Positions 25,184 to 33,600 of a DNA stretch of 64,000 nucleotides are shown piece after piece. The DNA comes from Planctomycetaceae bacterium (GTDB lineage Bacteria > Planctomycetota > Planctomycetia > Planctomycetales > Planctomycetaceae). Numbering within the stretch: position 1 is the first letter of the stretch; each line of letters starts with the position of its first letter. Under the pieces are notes generated by a model, which was given only the letters and a program-made list of their open reading frames with translations, ran no database searches and was not told where the DNA came from. The DNA lies in contig JAJDEI010000110.1 of the NCBI GenBank assembly GCA_029259845.1, positions 1 to 64,000 on the forward strand, read 5' to 3'. The translations under genes were made by a program, and so were the position numbers.

Positions 25184-26224
25184 ATGAGCGAGATCCCGCA
25201 GCGATATCGGAAACAGGTGCTTTTCGAGGGCATTGGTGAAAACGGGCAGCGGAAGATTTGCGCGGGCCGGGTGCTGGTGGTGGGGTGCGGCGCGCTGGGG
25301 TCGGTGATTGCCGATCAGTTGGTGCGGGCGGGGGTCGGGTTGGTGCGGATCGTCGACCGGGATTTCGTGGACATCACCAACCTGCAGCGGCAAGTGCTGT
25401 ACGACGAACAGGACGTTGAATCGCATTTCCCCAAAGCGGTCGCGGCGGCAGAGAAGCTGCGTCGGGTCAACAGCACCATCACCATCGAGCCGGTGGTTGC
25501 CGACGTGAGTCACACGAATATCTTGGAATTGGCTGACGGCGTGGACGTCATCTTGGATGGGACGGACAACTTCGAGGTGCGGTTCCTCATCAACGACGTG
25601 TCGCTGGAGACGAACGTGCCGTGGATCAACGGCGGATGCGTGGGCAGTCATGGGCAGGTGATGGCCATCGTGCCGGGCGAGACCGCCTGTCTGCGGTGCT
25701 TGATCGACGAGATCCCCGAACCGGGGACGACCGACACTTGCGACACGGCGGGGGTGATCGGTCCGGCGGTCAACGTCGTCGCATCGCTGCAGGTGGTCGA
25801 GGCACTCAAGCTGCTCTCGGGGCAGCGCGAACTCATCGAGCCGGTGCTGACGATTCTCGACGTCTGGGACGGCAGCCTGCGACGTCTGAAGACCGAGGGG
25901 CTGGCGGCAAAGACGAACTGTCCGGCCTGTGTGGGCGGGCGGCGGGACTGGCTCCGCGGCGAACGGGGATCCAGGACCACCGTGCTGTGCGGACGCAACG
26001 CCGTGCAACTCTCACCGAGCGAGCCGGGCGAGCTGTCGCTGTCCGATCTGGCCGCGCGGCTGGCGGACGCCGGCGAGGTGACACAGAATCCGTTCCTCCT
26101 GCGTTTGCGCATCAAGGACCCGGACCGCGAGATCACTCTGTTCCGCGACGGCCGCGCGATTATCACCGGGACGGAGGATCTGGCCGAGGCGCGGGGGTTG
26201 TACGCGCGGTTCGTTGGGCATTAG
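25184..26224 (+). CDS. ThiF/MoeB/HesA-family E1-like adenylyltransferase
   Basis: A 346-residue E1-like enzyme that adenylates the C-terminus of a small ubiquitin-fold carrier (ThiS, MoaD or similar). VLVVGCGALGS (31-41) is the ATP-binding glycine motif; RIVDRDFVDITNLQRQVLY follows with the expected Asp and Arg. DTCDTAGVIGPAVNVV carries the probable catalytic Cys. Zinc-binding cysteines are CLRC (about 169-172) and CPAC (about 246-249). The C-terminal 90 residues (LSDLAARLADAGEVTQNPFLLRL and onward) resemble a small ubiquitin-like or rhodanese-replacing tail but are not identified. No thiS, thiG or moaD gene is adjacent, so the pathway (thiamine, molybdopterin or other sulfur transfer) is open. 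Confidence 0.9.
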   Translation: MSEIPQRYRKQVLFEGIGENGQRKICAGRVLVVGCGALGSVIADQLVRAGVGLVRIVDRDFVDITNLQRQVLYDEQDVESHFPKAVAAAEKLRRVNSTITIEPVVADVSHTNILELADGVDVILDGTDNFEVRFLINDVSLETNVPWINGGCVGSHGQVMAIVPGETACLRCLIDEIPEPGTTDTCDTAGVIGPAVNVVASLQVVEALKLLSGQRELIEPVLTILDVWDGSLRRLKTEGLAAKTNCPACVGGRRDWLRGERGSRTTVLCGRNAVQLSPSEPGELSLSDLAARLADAGEVTQNPFLLRLRIKDPDREITLFRDGRAIITGTEDLAEARGLYARFVGH

Positions 26225-26303
26225 CGTGAAGGTCAAATGTGGAAGGTTGAAAGTTGAAAGACAAGATTCAATCGTTCTTCGTTCACCGACTCCAACGAGG
26301 TGA

Positions 26304-26660
26304 ATGTTGAGGTATCTACGTGGGCATCTTCAGGATTACGGGCGGCCGTTCGCTGGTGACGAATGGGGAGCATTCACCGTCTATCTCGAAGTTGATGACC
26401 AACACGTTGTTCGCCAGATAAACGTATACGAAACCGGTCAAGTACTGAGGTACGATCGTTCCCACTGGTGCGATGAGTTTGGAATGATGTTCATTGGCAG
26501 GTTTAGCCGTAAGCAAAAGGGAGCGCGAGGATACGAAGTGATTGGTCAGAAAGACTTTGAGAAAAATTGGCAACGCGCATCGCGGTCCAGCTTGTGGCAT
26601 CAGCAGGTTGCGTCGCGCAGAACAGATTGGGGCACCTGGGCGGAGCGAGTCAACGTGTAG
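26304..26660 (+). CDS. Small hypothetical protein, possibly DUF6881-like
   Basis: A 118-residue protein with no firm family match. The N-terminus LRYLRGHLQDYG and a following beta-rich region (WGAFTVYLEVDDQHVVRQINVYETGQVLRYD) recall DUF6881-type proteins (M-x-YLRV..., then strand-rich). The end is basic with two Trp (TDWGTWAERVNV). The start is either ATG 26304 or the next codon TTG 26307, which would give MRYLRG; GAGG lies only three bases before the ATG. The gene is less GC-rich than its neighbours. It sits between inverted copies of an AAGGTTGAAAGTTGAAAG-like sequence (26235-26252) and its complement (about 26762-26790), suggesting it was inserted there. Confidence 0.6.
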   Translation: MLRYLRGHLQDYGRPFAGDEWGAFTVYLEVDDQHVVRQINVYETGQVLRYDRSHWCDEFGMMFIGRFSRKQKGARGYEVIGQKDFEKNWQRASRSSLWHQQVASRRTDWGTWAERVNV

Positions 26661-26734
26661 CTCGGCATTCATTGCGCACGCGGTGCCTACGGGGTCTGAC
26701 CCGTGGGCTTGGGCACTGTCCACTTGCCACTCAA

Positions 26735-26795
26735 CACTTCTCACTCAACTCTCCTCTCTCAACTTTCAACGTTTGACCCTCAACCTTCAACTTGC
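26735..26795 (+). promoter_or_regulatory. Pyrimidine/CAAC-rich leader before the YkgJ gene
   Basis: The 60 bases before the ATG are built of CTCAACTCT, CTCAACTTTCAAC and CCTCAACCTTCAAC motifs with no Shine-Dalgarno sequence. Similar CAAC-rich, SD-less leaders precede yebC (47444-47524) and the bacterioferritin gene (52790-52820). Such unstructured leaders can support initiation without SD pairing. Confidence 0.4.
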
Positions 26796-28070
26796 ATGTC
26801 TCACTTCTCGCTTGAACTGCCGACGATCCAGAACTGGAGCTGTCATTCGTGCAGCGAGTGTTGCAAGCAGCACGGGATCTTTGTGACGGCGGAGGACAAA
26901 GCACGCATCGAACGGCAGGAGTGGACGGCGGCGGACGGAATTCCGGAGGGACAGCCGTTGTTCGTCAAGGAGGGGGGATGGCTGGGCAAGGCGTGGTACC
27001 GGCTGGCCCATCAGCCGGACGGTTCGTGCGTGTTTCTCGACGGTGAGGGGCTGTGCCGCGTCCACGCGAAGTACGGCGAGCCGGAGAAGCCGATCGCTTG
27101 CCGCATTTATCCCTATGCGTTTCATCCGGCGGGGAGCAAGGTCGCCGTCAGCCTGCGGTTCAGTTGCCCGTCGGTGGTGGAGAACCGGGGGCGGTCCGTC
27201 ACCGAGCAGCGCAAGGAGATTCGCGAGTACGCCAATCAGGTCGTGCCGGCGAACGTTCGCGAGGCGCAGCCGCCGGAGATCACACCCGGCTGCCGTCTCG
27301 GCTGGCCGGACCTGCTGCGGTTCGTGGAGGTGCTGGATGGGTTATTCGCTGCCGACGATGTGCCGGTATTGATCCGGCTGCTGCGGACGTTGTCCTGGGC
27401 CGGGCTGATCGAGCAGTCGAAGTTCGACAAGCTGGACGGCGCGCGGCTGGGCGAGTTTCTGGAGATCATCGCGACCGCATCCTCTGAGGCGTTCAGAGCG
27501 GACACGCCGATCGGCGAGATTGCCCCGCCGTCACGGATTGGCCGATCGCAGTTTCGTTTGATGGCCGGTCAGTACGCCCGCAAGGACACGTACGCCTCGG
27601 ATCGTTCGTTGGGCGGACGATTGCGGCTGTTGCGAATGGCGCTCGCGCTGACCCGCGGCCGCGGCTCGGTGCCGGCGGTTCAGGAATGCTTTCGTGAAAT
27701 CGCCTTTGGGGATCTGGAACGGCCGTTCGGCCCGCTTCCCGCCGATGCCGACGAAATGCTGACTCGTTACTTTCGCGTGAAAGTGCAGGGGATGCACTTT
27801 TGCGGCCGCGCGTTCTATGGCGTGCCGCTGGTGGAAGGGGTGTACAGCCTCACGCTGATGTACCCGGTGGTGCTGTGGATTGCCCGTTGGCTGGCGGCGA
27901 GCGACGGACGGACGTCACTGGAGACTGCCGACATCGTCAACGCGATCACCATCGCCGACCACAATCACGGTTACTCCCCGGCCTTCGGCACCTGGGGTTT
28001 CCGCCGCCGCGTGAAGAACCTGGCCCAACTGGGGGACATCGCCAAGCTGTGCGCGTGGTACGGGCGGTGA
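26796..28070 (+). CDS. YkgJ-family cysteine cluster protein
   Basis: A 424-residue protein whose N-terminus has the YkgJ cysteine cluster CHSCSECCKQHG (about 16-27), followed by CRVHAKYGEPEKPIACRIYPYAF, where further cysteines complete a probable zinc or Fe-S site. In other bacteria this small module accompanies metal or oxidative functions; its activity is unknown. The C-terminal 300 residues are helical (SRIGRSQFRLMAGQYARKDTYASDRSLGGRLRLLRMAL) and not recognised; this long form seems typical of planctomycetes. The start at MSHFSLELP is set by the cysteine cluster; upstream codons translate repeat sequence. Confidence 0.85.
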   Translation: MSHFSLELPTIQNWSCHSCSECCKQHGIFVTAEDKARIERQEWTAADGIPEGQPLFVKEGGWLGKAWYRLAHQPDGSCVFLDGEGLCRVHAKYGEPEKPIACRIYPYAFHPAGSKVAVSLRFSCPSVVENRGRSVTEQRKEIREYANQVVPANVREAQPPEITPGCRLGWPDLLRFVEVLDGLFAADDVPVLIRLLRTLSWAGLIEQSKFDKLDGARLGEFLEIIATASSEAFRADTPIGEIAPPSRIGRSQFRLMAGQYARKDTYASDRSLGGRLRLLRMALALTRGRGSVPAVQECFREIAFGDLERPFGPLPADADEMLTRYFRVKVQGMHFCGRAFYGVPLVEGVYSLTLMYPVVLWIARWLAASDGRTSLETADIVNAITIADHNHGYSPAFGTWGFRRRVKNLAQLGDIAKLCAWYGR

Positions 28071-28129
28071 GGCTGGCGCATCTTGGTGGCGCAGGACATG
28101 CGAAACCGCAAGCGTTGGGTGCGGGTCGA

Positions 28130-29026
28130 TCAGGGCTTGGAGGATTGTGTAATCGGGGTGTCTTTGGTGGTGCTCCACTGGCTCCAGCCGCAGTAGTAGT
28201 TTTTGACGGGGCCGTAGCCGGCGAGTTCCATCGCGAATGCGTTGAGCGAGGCGCGGCCGCCGGTTTGGCAGTGGGTGATGAGAGTTTGGTCCGGAGTGAG
28301 GCCGCGCTGGGCGAGCAGTGATTTCATTTCGGCGACCGGTTTGAAACGTCCGTCGGCGGCGACAAACTCAGACCATTCCTGGTGGACGGCTCCCGGGATA
28401 TGTCCCTTGCGGCGGCCCGGGCCGCGCGTGCCGGCGTACTCGGAGGTAGAGCGGGTGTCGATGACCGTCGCCGTCTTTTTCTTCAGCACCGATTGGAGAT
28501 CGTCCATCTCGGCGAGCCGGTTTGTCTGGAAGTCGGGAGTGAACTCGGTGGGGCTGACGTTCGGCGGGTCCTGAGTGATGGGGGCTTTGGCTTTCGTCCA
28601 GGCATCCCAGCCGCCGTCGAGGATGGCGACCTGTTTAACACCAAGGTATTTGAGCGTCCACCAGACGCGGGTCGCGCTGGTGGGGTGGCCGCCGTAGATC
28701 ACGACCGGGGTGTCTTGGGTGATGCCCAGGGCGCCGACCCGCTGGCTCCAGGCGGCTTTGTCGTGCAGCCCTCCTTCGGAGAGGCCGAGCGATTTCCAGT
28801 CGCCGACGTCGACGTGGACCGCTCCGGGAAGATGCCCGGCGTCATAGGCGGCACGCGGACGTGCGTCCACGATGCGGAGACCGGAGTCGCCCAATTGGGC
28901 CTGCAGCTCGTCAACGGAGACGAGCAGTCGACCGGGATCGTCGGCGGTTGCTGCGAACACGGCCGTGGACGCGGCACAGAGAGTCATCAACAGGAAGACG
29001 ACAGACTTGTGGTTGACGGTTTTCAT
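28130..29026 (-). CDS. Exported two-domain sulfurtransferase (rhodanese)
   Basis: A 298-residue thiosulfate/3-mercaptopyruvate-type sulfurtransferase with a signal peptide (MKTVNHKSVVFLLMTLCAASTAVFA). Domain 1 (about 35-150; LRIVDARPRAAYDAGHLPGAVHVD) has lost its catalytic Cys, as is normal. Domain 2 (about 165-290) has VIDTRSTSEYAGTRGPGRRKGHIPGAVH and the active-site loop THCQTGGRAS, with Cys as the persulfide carrier. The CQTGGR loop differs from CRKGVT of rhodaneses and CGSGVT of mercaptopyruvate sulfurtransferases, so donor specificity is unclear. A periplasmic sulfur-transfer or cyanide-detoxifying role is likely. A CCCACGGG hairpin (29076-29097) lies 50 bases upstream. Confidence 0.92.
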   Translation of the reverse strand: MKTVNHKSVVFLLMTLCAASTAVFAATADDPGRLLVSVDELQAQLGDSGLRIVDARPRAAYDAGHLPGAVHVDVGDWKSLGLSEGGLHDKAAWSQRVGALGITQDTPVVIYGGHPTSATRVWWTLKYLGVKQVAILDGGWDAWTKAKAPITQDPPNVSPTEFTPDFQTNRLAEMDDLQSVLKKKTATVIDTRSTSEYAGTRGPGRRKGHIPGAVHQEWSEFVAADGRFKPVAEMKSLLAQRGLTPDQTLITHCQTGGRASLNAFAMELAGYGPVKNYYCGWSQWSTTKDTPITQSSKP

Positions 29027-29075
29027 GGTGGGGAGGCTCGTGGCTTGAGAGGGAGCGGGGGTGTCTTGGTGTTCG

Positions 29076-29097
29076 CCCACGGGGCGCGGCCCATGGG
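29076..29097. repeat. CCCACGGG hairpin, second copy
   Basis: CCCACGGG and CCCATGGG arms around a GCGCGG centre lie between the divergent-looking rhodanese start and the 3' end of the PIG-L gene. Both neighbours are on the minus strand, so it could end the PIG-L transcript. It is the same family as 25093-25114 and 53322-53343. Confidence 0.55.
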
Positions 29098-29130
29098 CTT
29101 GGGGGATCATTCGTTTGGGGAAACATGACT

Positions 29131-29955
29131 TCAGGGAACGAATGGGAACAGGCGATTCTTGGCGGCTTCGTCGAGGGGAGCACCGTATTCGCACGGCTCG
29201 AAGGCTTCAATGTAACGGATTTGGGAGCCGCGCTCCTCTCCGTAGGTGGCGATGATGAGGTCGCGGTGACGGTCGGCGAGGGGGGCGATGCGGTCGAGGT
29301 AAAACTGCTTGAGCCACGCACGGCGGGCGTTGGGAGCCTCGGGAACGCTGTCTGCCATTCCCATCACGTAGGGCAGCCATTCGTAGACCTGTGATACATG
29401 GCAGCCGAGCATGGTGACCACTTCGTCGAGGACCGGCTCGACGTCGACGACAACTGTCGGCGAGAGCGGATAGGGCCGCTCGAACGTGTCCGGCAGGTAG
29501 GCGATCACCGGGTTGTGCCGGAGGGCGGGAACTTCCGGGACGATCGCCGGCACCATCACCATGTATGCGGCATCGCACACCAATTGTGAGGTGTAGCGGT
29601 GGTCGGGGTGATAGTCGTTGGGCCGGTGGGTGAGAATCAGGTCCGGGTCGAAGTTGCGGATCAGGGCGATGATCTCGAAACGGGCTTCGAGTGTCGGCTG
29701 CAGGTAACCGTCGCGGTTGCCCAGAACGTCATAGCGGATGCCCAACGTTTCCCCGGCGGCTTGGGCTTCTTCGCGGCGGCGGCGGATGAGCGTTTCGCCG
29801 GACAGTTGGTGATGTCCCGACTCGCCGTTGGTCACGCTGACGAAACGAACGTTGTGCCCCTGTTGGCGCCACAGCGCGGCCGACGCGCCGCTTGAGATGT
29901 CGCAGTCATCCGGATGGGCCCCGATCACGAGGATTTTCAGCATTTCGTCCGCCAT
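29131..29955 (-). CDS. PIG-L (LmbE) family deacetylase
   Basis: A 274-residue zinc-dependent N-acetylglucosaminyl deacetylase-like protein. The zinc and catalytic motif AHPDD is in KILVIGAHPDDCDISSG (about 5-22); the third ligand sits in LTHRPNDYHPDHRYTS. The family removes acetyl groups from GlcNAc-containing small molecules such as GlcNAc-inositol or bacillithiol precursors, or from sugars; the substrate here is unknown. The start at MADEMLK is preferred because GTGGAG lies 8 bases upstream; MLKILV four codons later is an alternative. No signal peptide, so probably cytoplasmic. It lies in the same orientation as the rhodanese, about 100 bases upstream. Confidence 0.92.
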   Translation of the reverse strand: MADEMLKILVIGAHPDDCDISSGASAALWRQQGHNVRFVSVTNGESGHHQLSGETLIRRRREEAQAAGETLGIRYDVLGNRDGYLQPTLEARFEIIALIRNFDPDLILTHRPNDYHPDHRYTSQLVCDAAYMVMVPAIVPEVPALRHNPVIAYLPDTFERPYPLSPTVVVDVEPVLDEVVTMLGCHVSQVYEWLPYVMGMADSVPEAPNARRAWLKQFYLDRIAPLADRHRDLIIATYGEERGSQIRYIEAFEPCEYGAPLDEAAKNRLFPFVP

Positions 29956-30044
29956 CAACACGCTCCACGACTTCCGACACGGATGCAAAACCGCATTATA
30001 TCACCGGTGCGCCGCGGTGACAGGGGGGGCGTTGGGGGTGACGC

Positions 30045-30199
30045 AGGGCCGTTCAAAGATGGAAGCTGGGCAACCTCGTCACCCGAAGCGCCAGCGAGGG
30101 ACGAATCGCTCACTCACGTTCGCTTCCTCGCTGACGCTTCGGGTGACCATTGAGCTTGTCCCGGCCGGTCTTCTCCCAAGTGAAACTTTGAATGGCCCT
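30045..30199 (+). mobile_element. MITE-like element, family 1, copy 1
   Basis: A 155 bp element with terminal inverted repeats AGGGCCGTTCAAAG and CTTTGAATGGCCCT (13/14). The interior has an ACCCGAAGCG...CGCTTCGGGT palindrome. Identical 10-base direct repeats GGGGGTGACG flank it at 30034-30043 and 30203-30212. The element at 62207-62361 has exactly the same length and is about 95% identical in inverse orientation. No coding capacity. Confidence 0.82.
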
Positions 30200-30364
30200 G
30201 GCGGGGGTGACGGGGTCACGGTGTGGCGGGGACTGATTTTTCAAACGGCGATCAGCCTCCTCTACGATCGATTCCCGGGAATCAACGGACCACAACCGAA
30301 TCCGCTCCCGAACCCACGCGACGGCGGGGTGCATCCGTTCGATGGTGGTGCTCGCTCGTATCAG

Positions 30365-30503
30365 GGTGGCTGGGGCGCTGTTGTGGCGACGAAAATGAAT
30401 CCGCAAACCAACCTCTGGAGCGGTCGCGCGGTTCGTTCACTGTCCATAGCCCCAGAGGTCCGCGCGGCTCGCCAGTCATCGATTTCAGATCGCCCCGGCC
30501 ACC
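30365..30503 (+). mobile_element. MITE-like element, family 3, copy b
   Basis: A 139 bp element ending in GGTGGCTGGGGCG (30365-30377) and CGCCCCGGCCACC (30491-30503). The interior CTCTGG / CCAGAG can pair. It has the same length as copy a at 1311-1449, and its right-end block (ATCGATTTCAGATCGCCCC) matches copy c. Similarity to copy c continues for about 20 bases beyond the right end (CACCATTGATCG against CACCATCGAGCA), so the true ends may lie slightly further out. Confidence 0.6.
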
Positions 30504-30686
30504 CCCACCATTGATCGGTTGCACCCCGCGAGGGCGAATCGGCGCGGCGGGCTTTACTCGACCCATGTGTCTGAACGACAATTGGGGTTTGACCACGTTT
30601 CCAGTGCCATTGAATCCGGAGCACGGGCGAATCCTCGTCGTGAACGCGACGGCGTCGCCGTTGTCCGTGTCTCTGCGGGAACCTTC

Positions 30687-33600
30687 ATGGGGCAATCTCC
30701 GCCACCCAAATCGTCTTCCCCGGCTGAGGACGTCGCCGCTGCTGCGCGGGACGTACTGGGGCACCTGAACTTTTCGACCGGCAAGCCGGACGTGGCCTTT
30801 CAGCGAAACATCGACCGCCTGTGTGTGGGCGTCGGCGTTGTCGATCGGCCGGCGCGCATGCAGCGAACGCTGTTGGGCGAACTGGAAAAGCTGCGGGGAT
30901 CGTCGGCGGCGTTCGCGGACTGCACGCAGGCGGAGGCGGTCATCGATCTCACACTGGGCGGCTGTCTGGCGGCTTACCGGGCCCATCACGCCGACCTGCT
31001 GTTTCACCTGGCTCCGGAGGAATTCGAGGCGCCCTACCTGTTGGGGCGAATGTTTGAGGCCGTGCTCAGCCAGGGGGAGCCGTGGGATGAGCGGGGACGG
31101 ATTCTGAAGGGGGCGGTCGGGCAGCTCAACGATTTCGTCGGTTACCGGCCCGTCGCGGTGCTGGACAACGACCGGCGGATGGAGATCTACGACCACGAGC
31201 GGTTCCGCTGCGTGCCGGTCTTCATTCGGGGTGCTGGCGTTTCCTCCGGGGACCATCACGAGCTCATCGCGACCACGCTCCGTTTTCTGGGCGATTCGCC
31301 CGAGGACCTGCTGCACGCGGCCCATTTTCATCGGGACGAGATGGAGGAACTGGCGATCGACGTGCGGGCCTTCGATCAGACGCACCCCGTCAACAAGCGC
31401 ACGAACTATCTGTTCGGTGAATGGGACCCGCACCAGATTAGCGTCAAAGGGAATTACACGCGGTTCGTGCTGCGGCAGATTATTGTGGACGCTCTGATCC
31501 GCTGGGTGGAACAGGAGCAAGCGGGGGTCCCGCGAGAAGAGCGGTTGTTCGACGCGGCAGCCGCCCTGTCCGGTACGATCCTGATGGCCTCATCCGTCAG
31601 CGGGGCCGGACCGGACACGCACGATTCGACCGTCTCGCTGACGTCGCTGCTGCCAATCATTGCCCGGCGGCGGGACGAGTTTTACGGTCGGCTCATGCAG
31701 GGTTTGTCCGGGGAACGCCGCGCACGTTTGGAAGGTGAGGCCGAGCGGACGCAACAACCGTTCGGCCATATCCGGCAATACCTGAACATGACCGTTGCCG
31801 GGTACGGGGCGCGGCAGATCCAGCACCGCGAACTGGCCTATCTGTTTGCACGCATGGGGTACGGTGACGCGAGCCGTCGGCAGGCCCATGTGATCCCTTC
31901 GGCGTCGGCCCGTTTCGAGTGTGAAATGCAGTGCGGGCTCGGGGCGGCCGGTCGCGGTCTCGACCGGGGTGATGTTGAGGCGGCGGTCGACTCCGTCGCC
32001 AATGTGGAAGACCTGCTGCACCGGGGAATCGCCTGCGGAGCACTGGTCGACCCTTGGAACATCCTCGGTTTTCAAGGGCAATTTCCGCTGTTCACCTCGC
32101 GGGAAGACGCGATTCCCGACGGACGGGTGGAAACGCTGATGCTGTTGATGGACGATCTGTTTGCGGCCCATGCGCGGTGCCTCCAGGAGGCGGCTGCGCA
32201 GGGGCGGAGGGAATTGCGAGAGGAGATTTCGCGGCGGTTTCTGGAAGTGGCCGAGTGGTGGGACCGGTTCGGCAGCGACGTGATCGAGGACCTGCCGGAC
32301 GTGTCCGGCCACGAAAGCTGGGAGTCGGCGTCCAATGTCTCGACGGCGCTGACGGAGTGGCGAAACGCGGGAGAATCTGCCGGCGACATCGGTTTCTGGA
32401 AGCAGCACGTCGAGCGGTTTCATTCCGCGCAAGCCTATTCTCAGGTCGTGGAGGCGTTGCTCGCCAAGGGGGACTCTGTCGCGGCGATGGGATTGCTGAT
32501 GCAGTGGCTGAGCCAGGTGGACGAGGTTGGTTTCGAGTCGCCGCGCGATTCGATCTTCGCCATGCTGATCCGCTGGATGAAGTTGCACTCTCAAGAAACG
32601 AGTGAAGGGCAGCAAAAGGGTGAAGGGGCGGCGTCATCGTCGTCAACGCTGAGGAGGATGTTCGACTTTCTCGAAGCGAATGCGGGCGACTTTTGGACGG
32701 TTTTCAGTCTGGAGACCGCAGTCGGCATCGCGCGCGCCAACGATGGCGCACGGGCCGACGGGGAAGAACCTGCCGGGAAAGACTGGTCCGACGAAGGGAC
32801 CGGCGACGAGGACGATCTGTTCGGCGCGGCTTATGAACAGGTCACGTTTCGGGACAGTGCGGACGACGGAAACTGGGGCGACACGCTCGATGAGGGTTTG
32901 GGCCTCCAAAATACCGAATTCGAATTGATTAACCGCACTCTGGAGCCGCGCATCAAGTTTCTGAATGCGGTGGCCCAATTGTGGCAAATGGCCGCAATCT
33001 CTCTGACAGCCGACGGCCAGAACTTGGAATCGGACGAGGCGGGTCACGTTCGCAGCTCTGTCAGAGACTGGATACGAACGCTTCGGCGCTGGCAGCGAGA
33101 GTTGCTCGATCTCACGAAAGGCGTGTGGGTTCACGACATCGCCACTCCCTCGGGGGATCTGGACGCGAATCTGGAATTCGACATCCAATGGCAGGTCAAG
33201 CTGTATGTGATGCATCAACTGATCGTCACGATGATTGGTTGCCGTCACGCGGAGCGGCTGTTGTACAGTTGCCTTGCGGATGATGACTCGCTCCGACGGG
33301 AGGACCCCCACGAACAGCAAATTGTTGCGCTCCTGGGACACGTCGCGAAGGGGGAGGCGGACGAGGTCTTGCGGTTGCTGCCCGAGTGGGTCACGCGGCT
33401 CAAGCAGAAGCAGCAACTGCTGTACGTGCCGTTGGAGCACTCCGGTTCGCCGCAGACGGTGCTCTCCGTGCAGTTACTGCAAACGACCATCCGCTTTCTG
33501 CTGGCATCGATGCCGCGGCTGGGGCTGCTGCGCGGCACCTTCCATCTGTTGCGGGCAGTGTTTGCGATGGAGCGGACGTCCCGTCCCAATGGCCCGGCGA

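Larger units (their letters stand above)
29956..30686. other. Gene-free region holding two MITE-like elements
   Basis: About 730 bases between divergent genes, so it should contain promoters for the PIG-L gene and the 1370-residue gene. It is largely occupied by the 155 bp family-1 element (30045-30199) and the 139 bp family-3 element (30365-30503). No strong sigma-70 pair was found. Confidence 0.6.

Noticed and set aside
30519-30686. Upstream start for the 1370-residue protein
   Set aside because: The extra 56 codons lie directly beside a MITE-like element, are Arg-rich and lack the character of the rest of the protein.
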